From Pelagibacteraceae bacterium AG-404-P08 (GTDB lineage: Bacteria > Pseudomonadota > Alphaproteobacteria > HIMB59), in the NCBI GenBank assembly GCA_003216195.1, contig QCJF01000001.1, positions 1-64,000 of the forward strand: DNA of 64,000 nucleotides, in the 5' to 3' direction. A program made the position numbers and the translations under genes. The notes below the pieces were generated by a model. It did not search any database, was not told where the DNA came from, and worked only from the letters and a program-made list of their open reading frames with translations. Positions 1-9,732 of the stretch are shown one piece after another. Position 1 is the first letter of the stretch, and each line of letters starts with the position of its first letter.

Positions 1-928
1 AAAACGAAAAAAAAATACAAACATAAATATCTTTATTGTCCCTTTTTGGGGTGAAATATATACAAAATCATTTTTTGAGAATTTACTACCATCTTTGAAA
101 AGTAAAAATAATTTAGAATGGTTAAAAAAAAATTATAGTATAGAAATTCATTTATATACTGATTCTACTTTTAAAATCTTCCAAAAAAGATTTGGTATTA
201 CAAATAAATTTCTTAAATCTTATAATTTTAAAATAAACTATGTTGAAAATTTCATCGATAATAACAGAGATATAAACTCATCTAAAATTTTAAATCCATA
301 TATAGATCATGCAAAAAAATGTATTAAACGAAATGCTATGAGTATAAATATTTGTGCAGATTTTATTTTACCAGAAAATTATTTAAAAAATATTGCTTTG
401 ATTACTCATGGAAAACCTTTTTGTTATACACATACTCAAATTAGAGCTAATAAATCTATTTTAAAAGAAATAAAAAAATTTAGAAAAAATGATAAAATTG
501 AAATAGATAGCGAAAATCTTGTAAATCTCTCATTAAAGCATCCTTTTCATCATCTAGCTTATCAAAATGATAAACTTTCTAAAAACGCAACTCACTATGG
601 TATATCATGGAGAGAGATTGATCGTAAAACATATTCTATAGTTCACGGTATTCTTGGCACTTTTACTTTTAATTTTATAAAAGAAGATATTAATTTTTTA
701 CAAAATTTAAAAAAATGGTCGGGACATGATAGGATTCTACCTAATTATTTATTAACATCAAAAAGAATGAAGTATATATCCTCTAGTAATCTTGCTTTAG
801 TAGTTGAAATTACCTTTGAGAGTAATAGTTATATCTCTCTAAGACAAAATCTATTTAATGATATTACTAAATCAAACTCGCTTTCATCTAATATATGGAA
901 TACTGTAGTAGGGGTCTGGCATAAATGA
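1..928 (+). CDS. Hypothetical protein of the polysaccharide island, 5'-truncated by the window edge (the 95 TTG start in the ORF track is probably not the real start)
   Basis: Frame 2 is open from base 2 (..NIFIVPFWGEIYTKSFFENLLPSLKSKNNLEW..) into the listed ORF; overlaps the next gene by ATGA. Confidence 0.6.
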   Translation, partial: KRKKNTNINIFIVPFWGEIYTKSFFENLLPSLKSKNNLEWLKKNYSIEIHLYTDSTFKIFQKRFGITNKFLKSYNFKINYVENFIDNNRDINSSKILNPYIDHAKKCIKRNAMSINICADFILPENYLKNIALITHGKPFCYTHTQIRANKSILKEIKKFRKNDKIEIDSENLVNLSLKHPFHHLAYQNDKLSKNATHYGISWREIDRKTYSIVHGILGTFTFNFIKEDINFLQNLKKWSGHDRILPNYLLTSKRMKYISSSNLALVVEITFESNSYISLRQNLFNDITKSNSLSSNIWNTVVGVWHK

Positions 929-1905
929 ATAATCTTTTAAATAATAAAATTTTGTTAATAACTGGTGGAACTGGCTCATTTGGAACAAACTTTATTAAGT
1001 ATTTAGTCAAGTATTCTAAACTTAAAAAAATTATTATTTACTCAAGAGATGAAATTAAACAATGGGAAATGGAAAATAAATTTAAAAGTAGCAAACTAAA
1101 ATTTATAATTGGAGATGTAAGAGATAAAGAAAGATTAAACTTTGCTTTAAATAATGTTGATTTTTTAGTTCATGCAGCAGCAACAAAAATTGTGCCAACT
1201 GCTGAATATAATCCAATTGAATGTGTAAAAACCAATGTTATTGGAGCAAATAATATAATTGAAGCTTCAAAACAGAATAATATAAAAAAAGTGATTGCTC
1301 TATCAACAGATAAAGCATCCAACCCAGTAAATCTTTATGGGGCTTCAAAATTGGTTTCTGATAAACTTTTTATTGCAGCTAATAATAACACTAAGAGTTC
1401 CACAAAATTTTCAGTTGTTAGATATGGTAATGTTGCAGGATCAAGAGGATCTATAATCCCTTTCTTTTTGAGTTTAAAAAAAAATAATACTTTTCCAATA
1501 ACAGATAAGGAAATGACAAGATTTTTAATTAAATATGAGGATGCTATTGAACTTGTTATTCACTCAATTATTGATATGGAGGGAGGTGAAATATATGTAA
1601 AAAAAATACCCTCTGTAAAGATCGTTGATATAGCAAAAGCTATAAATCGGAATGCTAGATTTAAAATAATTGGAATTAGACCTGGTGAAAAATTACACGA
1701 ACAGATGATTTCACCTGAGGACTCTTACTATACTTATGAATACAAAAATTATTACAAAATTCTACCTTGTATAAATAATTGGGATAAAGACATTAAAAGA
1801 ATAAAAACAGGGAAAAAGGTTAAAAACGGCTTCTCATATACATCCTTAAATAACAAAAATTGGCTAAATATCAATGAAATTAAAAAATGGATAAAATCCT
1901 TGTAA
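925..1905 (+). CDS. UDP-N-acetylglucosamine 4,6-dehydratase-like SDR (PseB/CapE/WbjB type)
   Basis: GGTGSFG Rossmann motif; AAATKIVPTAEYNPIECVKTNVIGANNII; STDKASNPVNLYGASKL; ends with IRPGEKLHEQM. Confidence 0.88.
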   Translation: MNNLLNNKILLITGGTGSFGTNFIKYLVKYSKLKKIIIYSRDEIKQWEMENKFKSSKLKFIIGDVRDKERLNFALNNVDFLVHAAATKIVPTAEYNPIECVKTNVIGANNIIEASKQNNIKKVIALSTDKASNPVNLYGASKLVSDKLFIAANNNTKSSTKFSVVRYGNVAGSRGSIIPFFLSLKKNNTFPITDKEMTRFLIKYEDAIELVIHSIIDMEGGEIYVKKIPSVKIVDIAKAINRNARFKIIGIRPGEKLHEQMISPEDSYYTYEYKNYYKILPCINNWDKDIKRIKTGKKVKNGFSYTSLNNKNWLNINEIKKWIKSL

Positions 1906-2780
1906 CAGGGGGCACTGGGTTTTTTGGCCTTAATTTTCTAAAAATCTTAAACAAAAATATCTTTCTGCTTGGAAACAAAAAAAGATTAAAGAAAAAAAAT
2001 AAACAAATAATTTTTGTTGATAAGATCAACAAAAAAAACTTAATCAAAGTTATAGATTCACTAAATATCAAAATTATTATTCACGCAGCTGCTATTACGG
2101 ATTTAGAGTTTGCTGAAAAAAATAAATTATTAACATATAACACAAATTTTAGATTGACAAAAACTATTTCAGATATTGCCAAGTTACGTAATTTAAAATT
2201 AGTCTTTATATCAACAGATCAACTTTACGATAATACCCTAGGATATAGTAAAGAAACTCAAAAAATTAAAATTCAAAATTACTATTCATTTACAAAGTAT
2301 TTGTCGGAAAATTATATAAAAAACAATAATAACAAATATTGGATTATTAGATGCTCATTTTTTGGTTGGGGAACTAATTACAAAAAATCTTTATCTGATT
2401 TTATTTATACAAATCTGAAAAAAAGAATTGTGATTAATTTATGGAATAATATTTATTTTAATCCAATTTATGTGACAGAATTAATTAAGATATCTATGAA
2501 GATTAGTAAATATCAAAAGGGTATTTATAACATTGGATCAAATAAAAAAATATCAAAATTTGATTTTGGCATGTTAATCGCAAAAGAATTTGATCTAGAC
2601 TCTAGAAACATCAGATGTGTAAACTATGAAAATAAAGAATTAATTAGACCAACTGATATGAGCGTTGATGTAAATAAAATAAAAAAAATACTTTATAAAC
2701 CTAACTTTAATATTAAAAGTCAAATTAAATTACTTAAAAATGACTATAAAATATTTAGAAATGAAATTTTAAAATATTAA
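1887..2780 (+). CDS. RmlD-like NDP-4-keto-sugar reductase (SDR)
   Basis: GGTGFFGLNF; LVFISTDQLYD; YSFTKYLSE (YxxxK); RmlD-like length and order. Confidence 0.75.
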   Translation: MDKILVTGGTGFFGLNFLKILNKNIFLLGNKKRLKKKNKQIIFVDKINKKNLIKVIDSLNIKIIIHAAAITDLEFAEKNKLLTYNTNFRLTKTISDIAKLRNLKLVFISTDQLYDNTLGYSKETQKIKIQNYYSFTKYLSENYIKNNNNKYWIIRCSFFGWGTNYKKSLSDFIYTNLKKRIVINLWNNIYFNPIYVTELIKISMKISKYQKGIYNIGSNKKISKFDFGMLIAKEFDLDSRNIRCVNYENKELIRPTDMSVDVNKIKKILYKPNFNIKSQIKLLKNDYKIFRNEILKY

Positions 2781-2785
2781 AATTC

Positions 2786-3442
2786 ATGAAAAAAATAATC
2801 TGTATTATAAATGCAAGAGGTGGTTCAAAAAGAATAAAAAATAAAAATATTATTTCATTTAAATCTAAACCTTTAATATATTGGACCATAAAATCTGCTC
2901 AAGAGTCAAAAATATATGATCATATCTTTGTTAACACAGACTCTAGAAGTATTGCAAAAATAGCTAAGTATTTTGGAGCTAAAGTACCTTTTCTGAGACC
3001 CGATTTTCTATCTGGAGACAAAACATCTAGCGTAGACTCAACGAAGTTTTTTTTAAATAAAATAAGTGAGTCAGTTGATAATTTTGATATGTTACAACCA
3101 ACTTCTCCCCTCAGAACTAAAAGAGATATAATTAACTTTCACAAATTTGTTGAAAAGTATGATTTTAAGTCTGTTGTGTCTATAAGCAAATTACATAATC
3201 CCTCATCGAAACAATATATATTAAAAGATGATTTTACTATTAGAAGACTGAATCAAAATGATTTATCAAAAAAAATTAATGTATTCTTCTTGAATGGATC
3301 AATATACTATAACGATATTGACTCATTTCTTAAATATGAAAAGTTTATTTTTAAATACACAAAAGGTTTTAAAATGACAAAAAAAAACTCTATTGATATT
3401 GATACTTTTGAAGATCTTGAATTAGCCTTGAAGTCTAAATAA
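2786..3442 (+). CDS. Acylneuraminate cytidylyltransferase-like (NeuA/PseF/LegF family)
   Basis: IINARGGSKRIKNKNI N-terminus; LQPTSPLRTKRDI; IDIDTFEDLELA C-terminus. Confidence 0.88.
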   Translation: MKKIICIINARGGSKRIKNKNIISFKSKPLIYWTIKSAQESKIYDHIFVNTDSRSIAKIAKYFGAKVPFLRPDFLSGDKTSSVDSTKFFLNKISESVDNFDMLQPTSPLRTKRDIINFHKFVEKYDFKSVVSISKLHNPSSKQYILKDDFTIRRLNQNDLSKKINVFFLNGSIYYNDIDSFLKYEKFIFKYTKGFKMTKKNSIDIDTFEDLELALKSK

Positions 3443-3448
3443 ATTAAC

Positions 3449-4447
3449 ATGAAAAAAGTTCTCGTAACTGGATCAGATGGGTTTATAGGTTCTCACTTAG
3501 TAGAGCATTTAGTAAAAAAAGGATATTCTGTAAAAGCCTTTGTTTATTATAATTCATTTAATAAAAAAGGTTGGTTAGATAAAATTGATGGAAGGGTATT
3601 GGCAGACACTGAAATCTTTTTTGGAGATATCAGAAATATTGACAGCACAAAACTAGCAGTAAAGAATTGTGGATCAGTATTACACTTAGCTTCTCTAGTT
3701 GGAATACCTTACTCTTATGATACTCCTCAGAGTTACTTGGACACAAATATCAGAGGAACTTTAAATATTTTACAATCATCTCTTAGCACAAATATTGAAA
3801 ACTTTATTCACACATCAACAAGCGAAGTGTATGGTAAAAGTAAAATATTCCCAATAGATGAAAAGCAACCTTTAGTTGGAAAGTCACCATATTCTGCATC
3901 TAAGATAGCTGCTGATCAGTTAGCATATTCTTTTTATAGCTCGTTTGATTTACCTGTACGTATTATAAGACCATTTAATACTTATGGACCAAGACAGTCT
4001 TTAAGGGCAATAATACCCACAATCATTTCACAAGTACTTTACTCAGAGAAAGACTATATAAAGTTAGGTTCTTTAACTCCCAAAAGAGATTTAACTTATG
4101 TCTCAGATACAGTAAGAGCTTTCGAAATGATGCTTTTGAATAACAAAATTAATGGTGAGGTAATAAATATTGGCTCAGGATTTGAAATTCAAATCAAAAA
4201 CTTAGCAAATCTAATTGCAAAATGTTGTAATAAAAATATCAAGTTTATCTTAGATAAACAGAGGATAAGGCCACTAAATAGTGAAGTTAACAGACTTTTA
4301 TGTGATAATAAAAAAGCTAAAAAAATTCTTAAATGGACTCCAATGTATCCAAAATTAAAAGGTTTAGAATCGGGCTTAAAAGAAACAATTGATTGGATAA
4401 AAAATAATTCTGATAATAGTTATAAACAACAAAAATACATAAAATAA
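3449..4447 (+). CDS. NAD-dependent nucleotide-sugar epimerase/4,6-dehydratase (LegB-like)
   Basis: TGSDGFIGSHL; LVGIPYSYDTPQSYLDTNIRGTLNIL; STSEVYG; YSASK. Confidence 0.82.
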   Translation: MKKVLVTGSDGFIGSHLVEHLVKKGYSVKAFVYYNSFNKKGWLDKIDGRVLADTEIFFGDIRNIDSTKLAVKNCGSVLHLASLVGIPYSYDTPQSYLDTNIRGTLNILQSSLSTNIENFIHTSTSEVYGKSKIFPIDEKQPLVGKSPYSASKIAADQLAYSFYSSFDLPVRIIRPFNTYGPRQSLRAIIPTIISQVLYSEKDYIKLGSLTPKRDLTYVSDTVRAFEMMLLNNKINGEVINIGSGFEIQIKNLANLIAKCCNKNIKFILDKQRIRPLNSEVNRLLCDNKKAKKILKWTPMYPKLKGLESGLKETIDWIKNNSDNSYKQQKYIK

Positions 4448-4451
4448 ATTT

Positions 4452-5498
4452 ATGAAAAAAAAATTAAATTGGCAAGTAATAAGCCCTAAAGACTCTATTA
4501 AAAATGCAATGGTATTACTTAATAAAACACCAATTAAAACTTTATTAGTACTCGATAAAAATAAGTTAGTAGCCACTTTGTCTGACGGAGACATTAGAAG
4601 AGGCATAATTAAAGGTAAAAAAATAGAGTCTCATATAAGTGAAATTTGTAATTATGATTTTAAATTTGTTAATAATTTAAATGATAAATCAAAGATTCAG
4701 GATATATTTCAAAAGTTTGATTTACCTTTAATTCCTGTTATTAATAAAAAAAATAAAATATTAGATATTATCTACAAAGACTCTGTAAGTTTAAATAACT
4801 TATATAAAGATAATTTTATTTTCATTTTGGCAGGTGGAGAAGGAACAAGGTTGATGCCTTTAACAAAAAGTCTTCCAAAACCAATATTAAAAGTGGGGAA
4901 ATTATCAATAATAGAAATTATATTTAATTTTTTTAAAAATTGCGGATACAATAATTTTATAGTTTCTTTAAATTATAAAAAAAATGAATTTAAAAAATAT
5001 TTAGCTAAAACTAGTTCAATTAAATATAGTGTAGTTGAAGAAAAGGAACAATTAGGAACAGCAGGTTCACTAAGTTTGCTAAAAAATATAAAAGAACCAT
5101 TTTTTATTATAAATGGTGATATAATATGTAATACTAATTATTCTTCATTAATGGAGTTCCATAAATCTAACAAGGCCAAATTAACCATAGTAACAAGAAG
5201 AATAGAAAAAAAATCTCAATACGGGGTATTAAAAATTAACAACAATAATATTGTAAAAAATATTACTGAAAAACCTGTTGATTACGATTTTATTAATGCT
5301 GGTATTTATGTTGCAGACCCATCTATATTAAAACTTCTTAAATATGGCCAAAAGATAGATATGCCAGATTTTATTAGAATTCTAATTAAAAATAAATTGA
5401 AAGTCATTTCATACGAAATTTATGATTATTGGAGAGATATTGGCACTATTGAAAATTTAAATGAAGTAAGATCTGCAATTTCTCATATGATTAAATGA
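4452..5498 (+). CDS. Sugar-1-phosphate nucleotidyltransferase with N-terminal CBS pair (PtmE-like)
   Basis: CBS signature LSDGDIRRGI followed by FILAGGEGTRLMPLTKSLPKPIL. Confidence 0.85.
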   Translation: MKKKLNWQVISPKDSIKNAMVLLNKTPIKTLLVLDKNKLVATLSDGDIRRGIIKGKKIESHISEICNYDFKFVNNLNDKSKIQDIFQKFDLPLIPVINKKNKILDIIYKDSVSLNNLYKDNFIFILAGGEGTRLMPLTKSLPKPILKVGKLSIIEIIFNFFKNCGYNNFIVSLNYKKNEFKKYLAKTSSIKYSVVEEKEQLGTAGSLSLLKNIKEPFFIINGDIICNTNYSSLMEFHKSNKAKLTIVTRRIEKKSQYGVLKINNNNIVKNITEKPVDYDFINAGIYVADPSILKLLKYGQKIDMPDFIRILIKNKLKVISYEIYDYWRDIGTIENLNEVRSAISHMIK

Positions 5499-6646
5499 AA
5501 AAAAAAATATATTTTTTATCTGTTTCGAGATCGGATTTTGACAGATATTCTCCAATAATTAAAGCACTTAACAAATATAATAAATCAATCAACACAGTTT
5601 TAATTTCTGGATCTCATTATTCCTCAAAATTTGGAAATACTCATAAAATAATTCAAAAAAGTGGATTTAATTACATTAAAGCTATTGATAAAAATTATAT
5701 TACAAACATAAGTAAATATTCATCTAATTTAGTAAATATAACATCAAAACTATCAAAAATTTTTAATAAAAAAAGACCTGATATTTTAGTCATTTTAGGT
5801 GATAGGTATGAGATGATTGCCGGGCCTATAGCTTGTCTAGATAAAGATATCCCTATAATTCATATTCATGGTGGCGCCGTTACATATGGTGCCATAGATG
5901 AAAATATAAGACACTCACTTACTAAACTTTCAAATTTTCACATAGTATCTCATGAAAAATATTTAAAGAGAATTATGCAAATGGGAGAAGAAAAATGGAG
6001 AATTAAAAATCTTGGAGCACCTGGTCTTGATTTCGTAAAAGAGAAAGGAAAAAAACCAATAAATAAAAGTATCATTAATAAATATAATATAAAAAAAAAT
6101 AATTATATTTTGATTTGTCTTAATCCTGAAACAAGGGCTCTAAGAAACTTAAAAAAAGATATTCAAGAATTATTGAAATTTTTAAAATTGAGAAAAGAAA
6201 TTAAAATATTCACATATCCTAATTCTGATCCAGGATGTGAATTAATAATTTCCTCTTTCAAAAAATATGTCTCTATAGATTCAAAGAGTTATTTAATAAA
6301 AAACTTTGAAAATAATGATTTTTATTCAATTTTGAATAATTGTAAATTTCTTATTGGTAACTCATCTGTTGGAATAGTCGAAGCAGCAAGTTTTAAAAAA
6401 CCAGTAATAAACTTAGGAGAAAGGCAATCAGGAAAAATTCATCCCTATAATGTTATTAATTCAAGATATTCACTATTATCGATTACAAATAGTCTTAAAA
6501 TAATTGAGTCTAAAAAATATTTGACTAAAATTAAGAAAATAAAAAACCCATATGGCGATGGAAATTCGGGCACTAAAATAGCTCAACAAATATTAAAAAT
6601 AAAAATTAATAACGTATTAATGAAAAAAAAATTTATTGATATATGA
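5495..6646 (+). CDS. UDP-N-acetylglucosamine 2-epimerase (hydrolysing; NeuC/LegG family)
   Basis: SRSDFDRYSPII; LGDRYEMIAGPIACLDKDIPIIHIHGG; GNSSVGIVEAASFKKPVINLGERQSG. Confidence 0.88.
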   Translation: MKKKIYFLSVSRSDFDRYSPIIKALNKYNKSINTVLISGSHYSSKFGNTHKIIQKSGFNYIKAIDKNYITNISKYSSNLVNITSKLSKIFNKKRPDILVILGDRYEMIAGPIACLDKDIPIIHIHGGAVTYGAIDENIRHSLTKLSNFHIVSHEKYLKRIMQMGEEKWRIKNLGAPGLDFVKEKGKKPINKSIINKYNIKKNNYILICLNPETRALRNLKKDIQELLKFLKLRKEIKIFTYPNSDPGCELIISSFKKYVSIDSKSYLIKNFENNDFYSILNNCKFLIGNSSVGIVEAASFKKPVINLGERQSGKIHPYNVINSRYSLLSITNSLKIIESKKYLTKIKKIKNPYGDGNSGTKIAQQILKIKINNVLMKKKFIDI

Positions 6647-7803
6647 AATTTAAAAAAAAAATATCTGAGTCTATAGAATCAAGATTTAGTAAACTAGCCA
6701 AAAAAAAAAATACTAACAAAGAAAAAATTTATTCTTTAGGTTTAGGAGAGCCTTATTTTGAAACACCAAAGTCAATATCTAAAAAAGCATATGCTTCAAT
6801 CAATTCTGGTAACACTAGATACTCTGACCCAAAAGGTAGTTTTAATTTAAGAAAAATAATTTCAGCTAAGTATAATAAAAAATATAATCTTGACTCAAGT
6901 CCAAATCATTTTCTAATAACCCCTGGATCGAAGTTTGGACTTTATCTTGTCCTAAAATCTATTCTTAATCCTGGAGACTCAATTATTAATATAAATCCAT
7001 GTTATCCAAGCTATGAGCCACAAATTTATTTATCTGAGCCAAAAGCAAAAATCATATCGATCAATCTTGAGAAAAATTTTGAAATAAATATTAGTAGTTT
7101 AAAAAAAAAAATTACTAAAAAAACTAAAGCTATAATAATAAATTCGCCTAATAACCCCACTGGTAAAATTTATTCAGAAAAAGAATTAGTTGAAATTTTT
7201 AACTTACTTAAAAAAAATAAATGTTGGATAGTAATGGACTTAATTTATGAAGATTTAAGTTATTTAAATCATAATATTATTAGTAATAAAAATATTCTTA
7301 ATTATGAAAAAATAATTTTAGTGAGCGGATTTTCAAAATCTTATAGTATGACAGGATGGAGAATTGGTTACGTTTATACGAAAAATAAATTATTGGACAT
7401 AATGTTTAAAATTAATCAACATCTTATAACAAATGTCCCATTGTTCATACAAGACGCCTCTATTGAAGCGCTTAAAAATCATGACAACCAAATCAAAAAA
7501 TTTAACAAAGAACTTAGATTAAATTATGAATATTGTTTATTAAAATTATCAAAATTAGGTTTTAAAATTCCCTCATATGTTGGAGGAATGTTTATTTTTA
7601 TTGATATAAGCAGATTTGGACTTAGATCAGATATTTTTTGTGAAAAGTTACTCAGTGAGTATAAAGTAGCTGCCACTCCGGGTATTTTTTTTGGTTCTAA
7701 TTGGGATAGTCATATAAGAATTTCCTTAAGTAATTATAAAAATGAATTTAAAATAGCTATAAATAAATTAGTTAATTTTATTTCTTATTTGAAAAATACT
7801 TGA
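6643..7803 (+). CDS. Class I/II PLP-dependent aminotransferase
   Basis: SLGLGEPYFETP; INSPNNPTGKIYS; SGFSKSYSMTGWRIGY (PLP lysine). Confidence 0.88.
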   Translation: MKFKKKISESIESRFSKLAKKKNTNKEKIYSLGLGEPYFETPKSISKKAYASINSGNTRYSDPKGSFNLRKIISAKYNKKYNLDSSPNHFLITPGSKFGLYLVLKSILNPGDSIININPCYPSYEPQIYLSEPKAKIISINLEKNFEINISSLKKKITKKTKAIIINSPNNPTGKIYSEKELVEIFNLLKKNKCWIVMDLIYEDLSYLNHNIISNKNILNYEKIILVSGFSKSYSMTGWRIGYVYTKNKLLDIMFKINQHLITNVPLFIQDASIEALKNHDNQIKKFNKELRLNYEYCLLKLSKLGFKIPSYVGGMFIFIDISRFGLRSDIFCEKLLSEYKVAATPGIFFGSNWDSHIRISLSNYKNEFKIAINKLVNFISYLKNT

Positions 7804-8738
7804 GAATATTACTTACAAATGTTGGTAGACGAACTTATTTTATAGACTATTTAAATGATTTAATTAAAAATAATAAAGATATAGAAATATACATTTCTGA
7901 TAGAACAAAAAAAGTTGCTAGCTACCATACAAATATTTCGAAATTTATAGTATTGCCAAAAGTTATTGGTAATACAAAAAATTACATTAATAGTTTATTG
8001 AAGAAATGTTATGAAAACAAAATTGATTTAATTGTACCACTGTCAGACTTAGATTTACTTCCCTTGAGTTTAAATAAACTAAAATTTAAAAAGTTTAATT
8101 GTGATATTCTTGTTTCAAAACCAAAAATTATCAAAATTTGTGAAAATAAACTTGAACTTAATAACTTCTTAAAAAAAATTAATATTAAATCCCCATATCA
8201 GTTTGAAAATATTAAAGATATGATTTTTCCTCTTATTTCTAAACCTTTAACAGGCAGTGGATCAAAAAATATTTTTTTATATAAAAAAAAAAATGAATTA
8301 CCATCTAAATTAGAAAAAAATTTTATTTATCAAAGATTTATTAAAGGACAAGAATATGGCTTAGACATATTAAATGATTTTAATGGAAGGTTTGTCTCGT
8401 ATTGTTTGAAGAAAAAAATCGAAATGCGATCAGGAGAAACTGATAAAGCAATCACAGTCAATAGTAAAAGAGTTTATAATTTATCTAAAAAAATTTCTCA
8501 AAATTTGAGACATATTGGTAATTTAGATTGTGATTTGATAATAGATAAAAATAATAATATCTTTATTCTAGATTTTAATTGTCGATTTGGCGGAGGTTAT
8601 CCATTTACTCACTCTGTTGGCCATAATTTTATTGAATATTTAATAAATCAAAAACTTGGATTAAAAAACTCTAAATTTCCATTAAAATATAAAGAAAAAT
8701 TTATAGCTAAAGGTATTAAAATTTTCAATGACCACTAA
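7800..8738 (+). CDS. ATP-grasp domain protein (carbamoyl-phosphate-synthase-like/PylC-like)
   Basis: ILLTNVGRRTYFIDYL; ISKPLTGSGSKNIF; QRFIKGQEYGLDIL; DFNCRFGGGYPF. Confidence 0.8.
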   Translation: MRILLTNVGRRTYFIDYLNDLIKNNKDIEIYISDRTKKVASYHTNISKFIVLPKVIGNTKNYINSLLKKCYENKIDLIVPLSDLDLLPLSLNKLKFKKFNCDILVSKPKIIKICENKLELNNFLKKINIKSPYQFENIKDMIFPLISKPLTGSGSKNIFLYKKKNELPSKLEKNFIYQRFIKGQEYGLDILNDFNGRFVSYCLKKKIEMRSGETDKAITVNSKRVYNLSKKISQNLRHIGNLDCDLIIDKNNNIFILDFNCRFGGGYPFTHSVGHNFIEYLINQKLGLKNSKFPLKYKEKFIAKGIKIFNDH

Positions 8739-9732
8739 AGTAATTGCTGAAATTGGACCAAATCACAATGGTGACATAAAATTAGCTAAAGAACTTATTT
8801 TATCCTTAAAAGACTCTGGTGTTGATTATATAAAATTTCAATTAGCAATTCCTGATGAAGTTTATTCTGACGACTCTTTTTTTGCTAATTATCAAAGGAA
8901 AAATTCTAAACAGAAGTCGATAATTGAAATGAGTAAACAAATTCAATTAACTTACCCCCAGCATAAAATTCTTTTTGAATTATGTAATAAAAATAACTTA
9001 AGGTACTCTTGTTCTGCTTTTGACTTAAAAAGTTTAAAATTTATTTTCAAAAATTTTAATTTACCATTCTTTAAAATACCATCAGGAGAAATATTTTCAT
9101 TAGATATGCTAGATTTTATAAAAACTAAAAAATTGCAAATTTTATTGTCTACCGGAACATCTAGTCTTAAAGAAATTGAATACACAGTTAATTATTTTGG
9201 TGAAAAAAACAAAAACAGATTAACATTAATGCATTGCATAAGTTCCTATCCTGCTAAAAAATCAGAATTAAATTTAAATTATATGAATTATTTAGCCAAT
9301 AAATTTGGTGTTGACGTAGGTTATTCTGATCATAGCTTAGGTCCAGAAGCCTGCATAGTAGCTGCATCAATGGGCGCTAAATTTATAGAAAAACACGTAA
9401 CCATTGATAAATCTTTACCTGGGCCTGATCATAAATCTTCAATGGAATTGAATGAGTTTATTAAATTAATTAAAGAAATTAAAAGTATTAATATTATTAA
9501 AGGTAAAAGTAAAAAAGTTTTATCAAAAGAGACTAAAAATGTAAAAGATGTTGCATTGAAAAGTTGTGTTTCAAAAAAATTAATTAAAAAAAATGAAATA
9601 CTTAAAAAAGAGTATATTTGTTTTAAAAGACCAGGTAATGGTATTCTACCTAATCAATTAAATTTTTTTATAGGAAAAAAAATAAAAGTAACGGTCAAAA
9701 AAAATAAAGTTTTAAAAAAAGAATTTTTTTAA
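8728..9732 (+). CDS. neuB: N-acetylneuraminate/legionaminate synthase (NeuB family) with C-terminal SAF domain
   Basis: IAEIGPNHNGDIKLA; FKIPSGEI; GYSDHSLG; FIEKHVTIDKSLPGPDHKSS; FKRPGNGI. Confidence 0.92.
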   Translation: MTTKVIAEIGPNHNGDIKLAKELILSLKDSGVDYIKFQLAIPDEVYSDDSFFANYQRKNSKQKSIIEMSKQIQLTYPQHKILFELCNKNNLRYSCSAFDLKSLKFIFKNFNLPFFKIPSGEIFSLDMLDFIKTKKLQILLSTGTSSLKEIEYTVNYFGEKNKNRLTLMHCISSYPAKKSELNLNYMNYLANKFGVDVGYSDHSLGPEACIVAASMGAKFIEKHVTIDKSLPGPDHKSSMELNEFIKLIKEIKSINIIKGKSKKVLSKETKNVKDVALKSCVSKKLIKKNEILKKEYICFKRPGNGILPNQLNFFIGKKIKVTVKKNKVLKKEFF

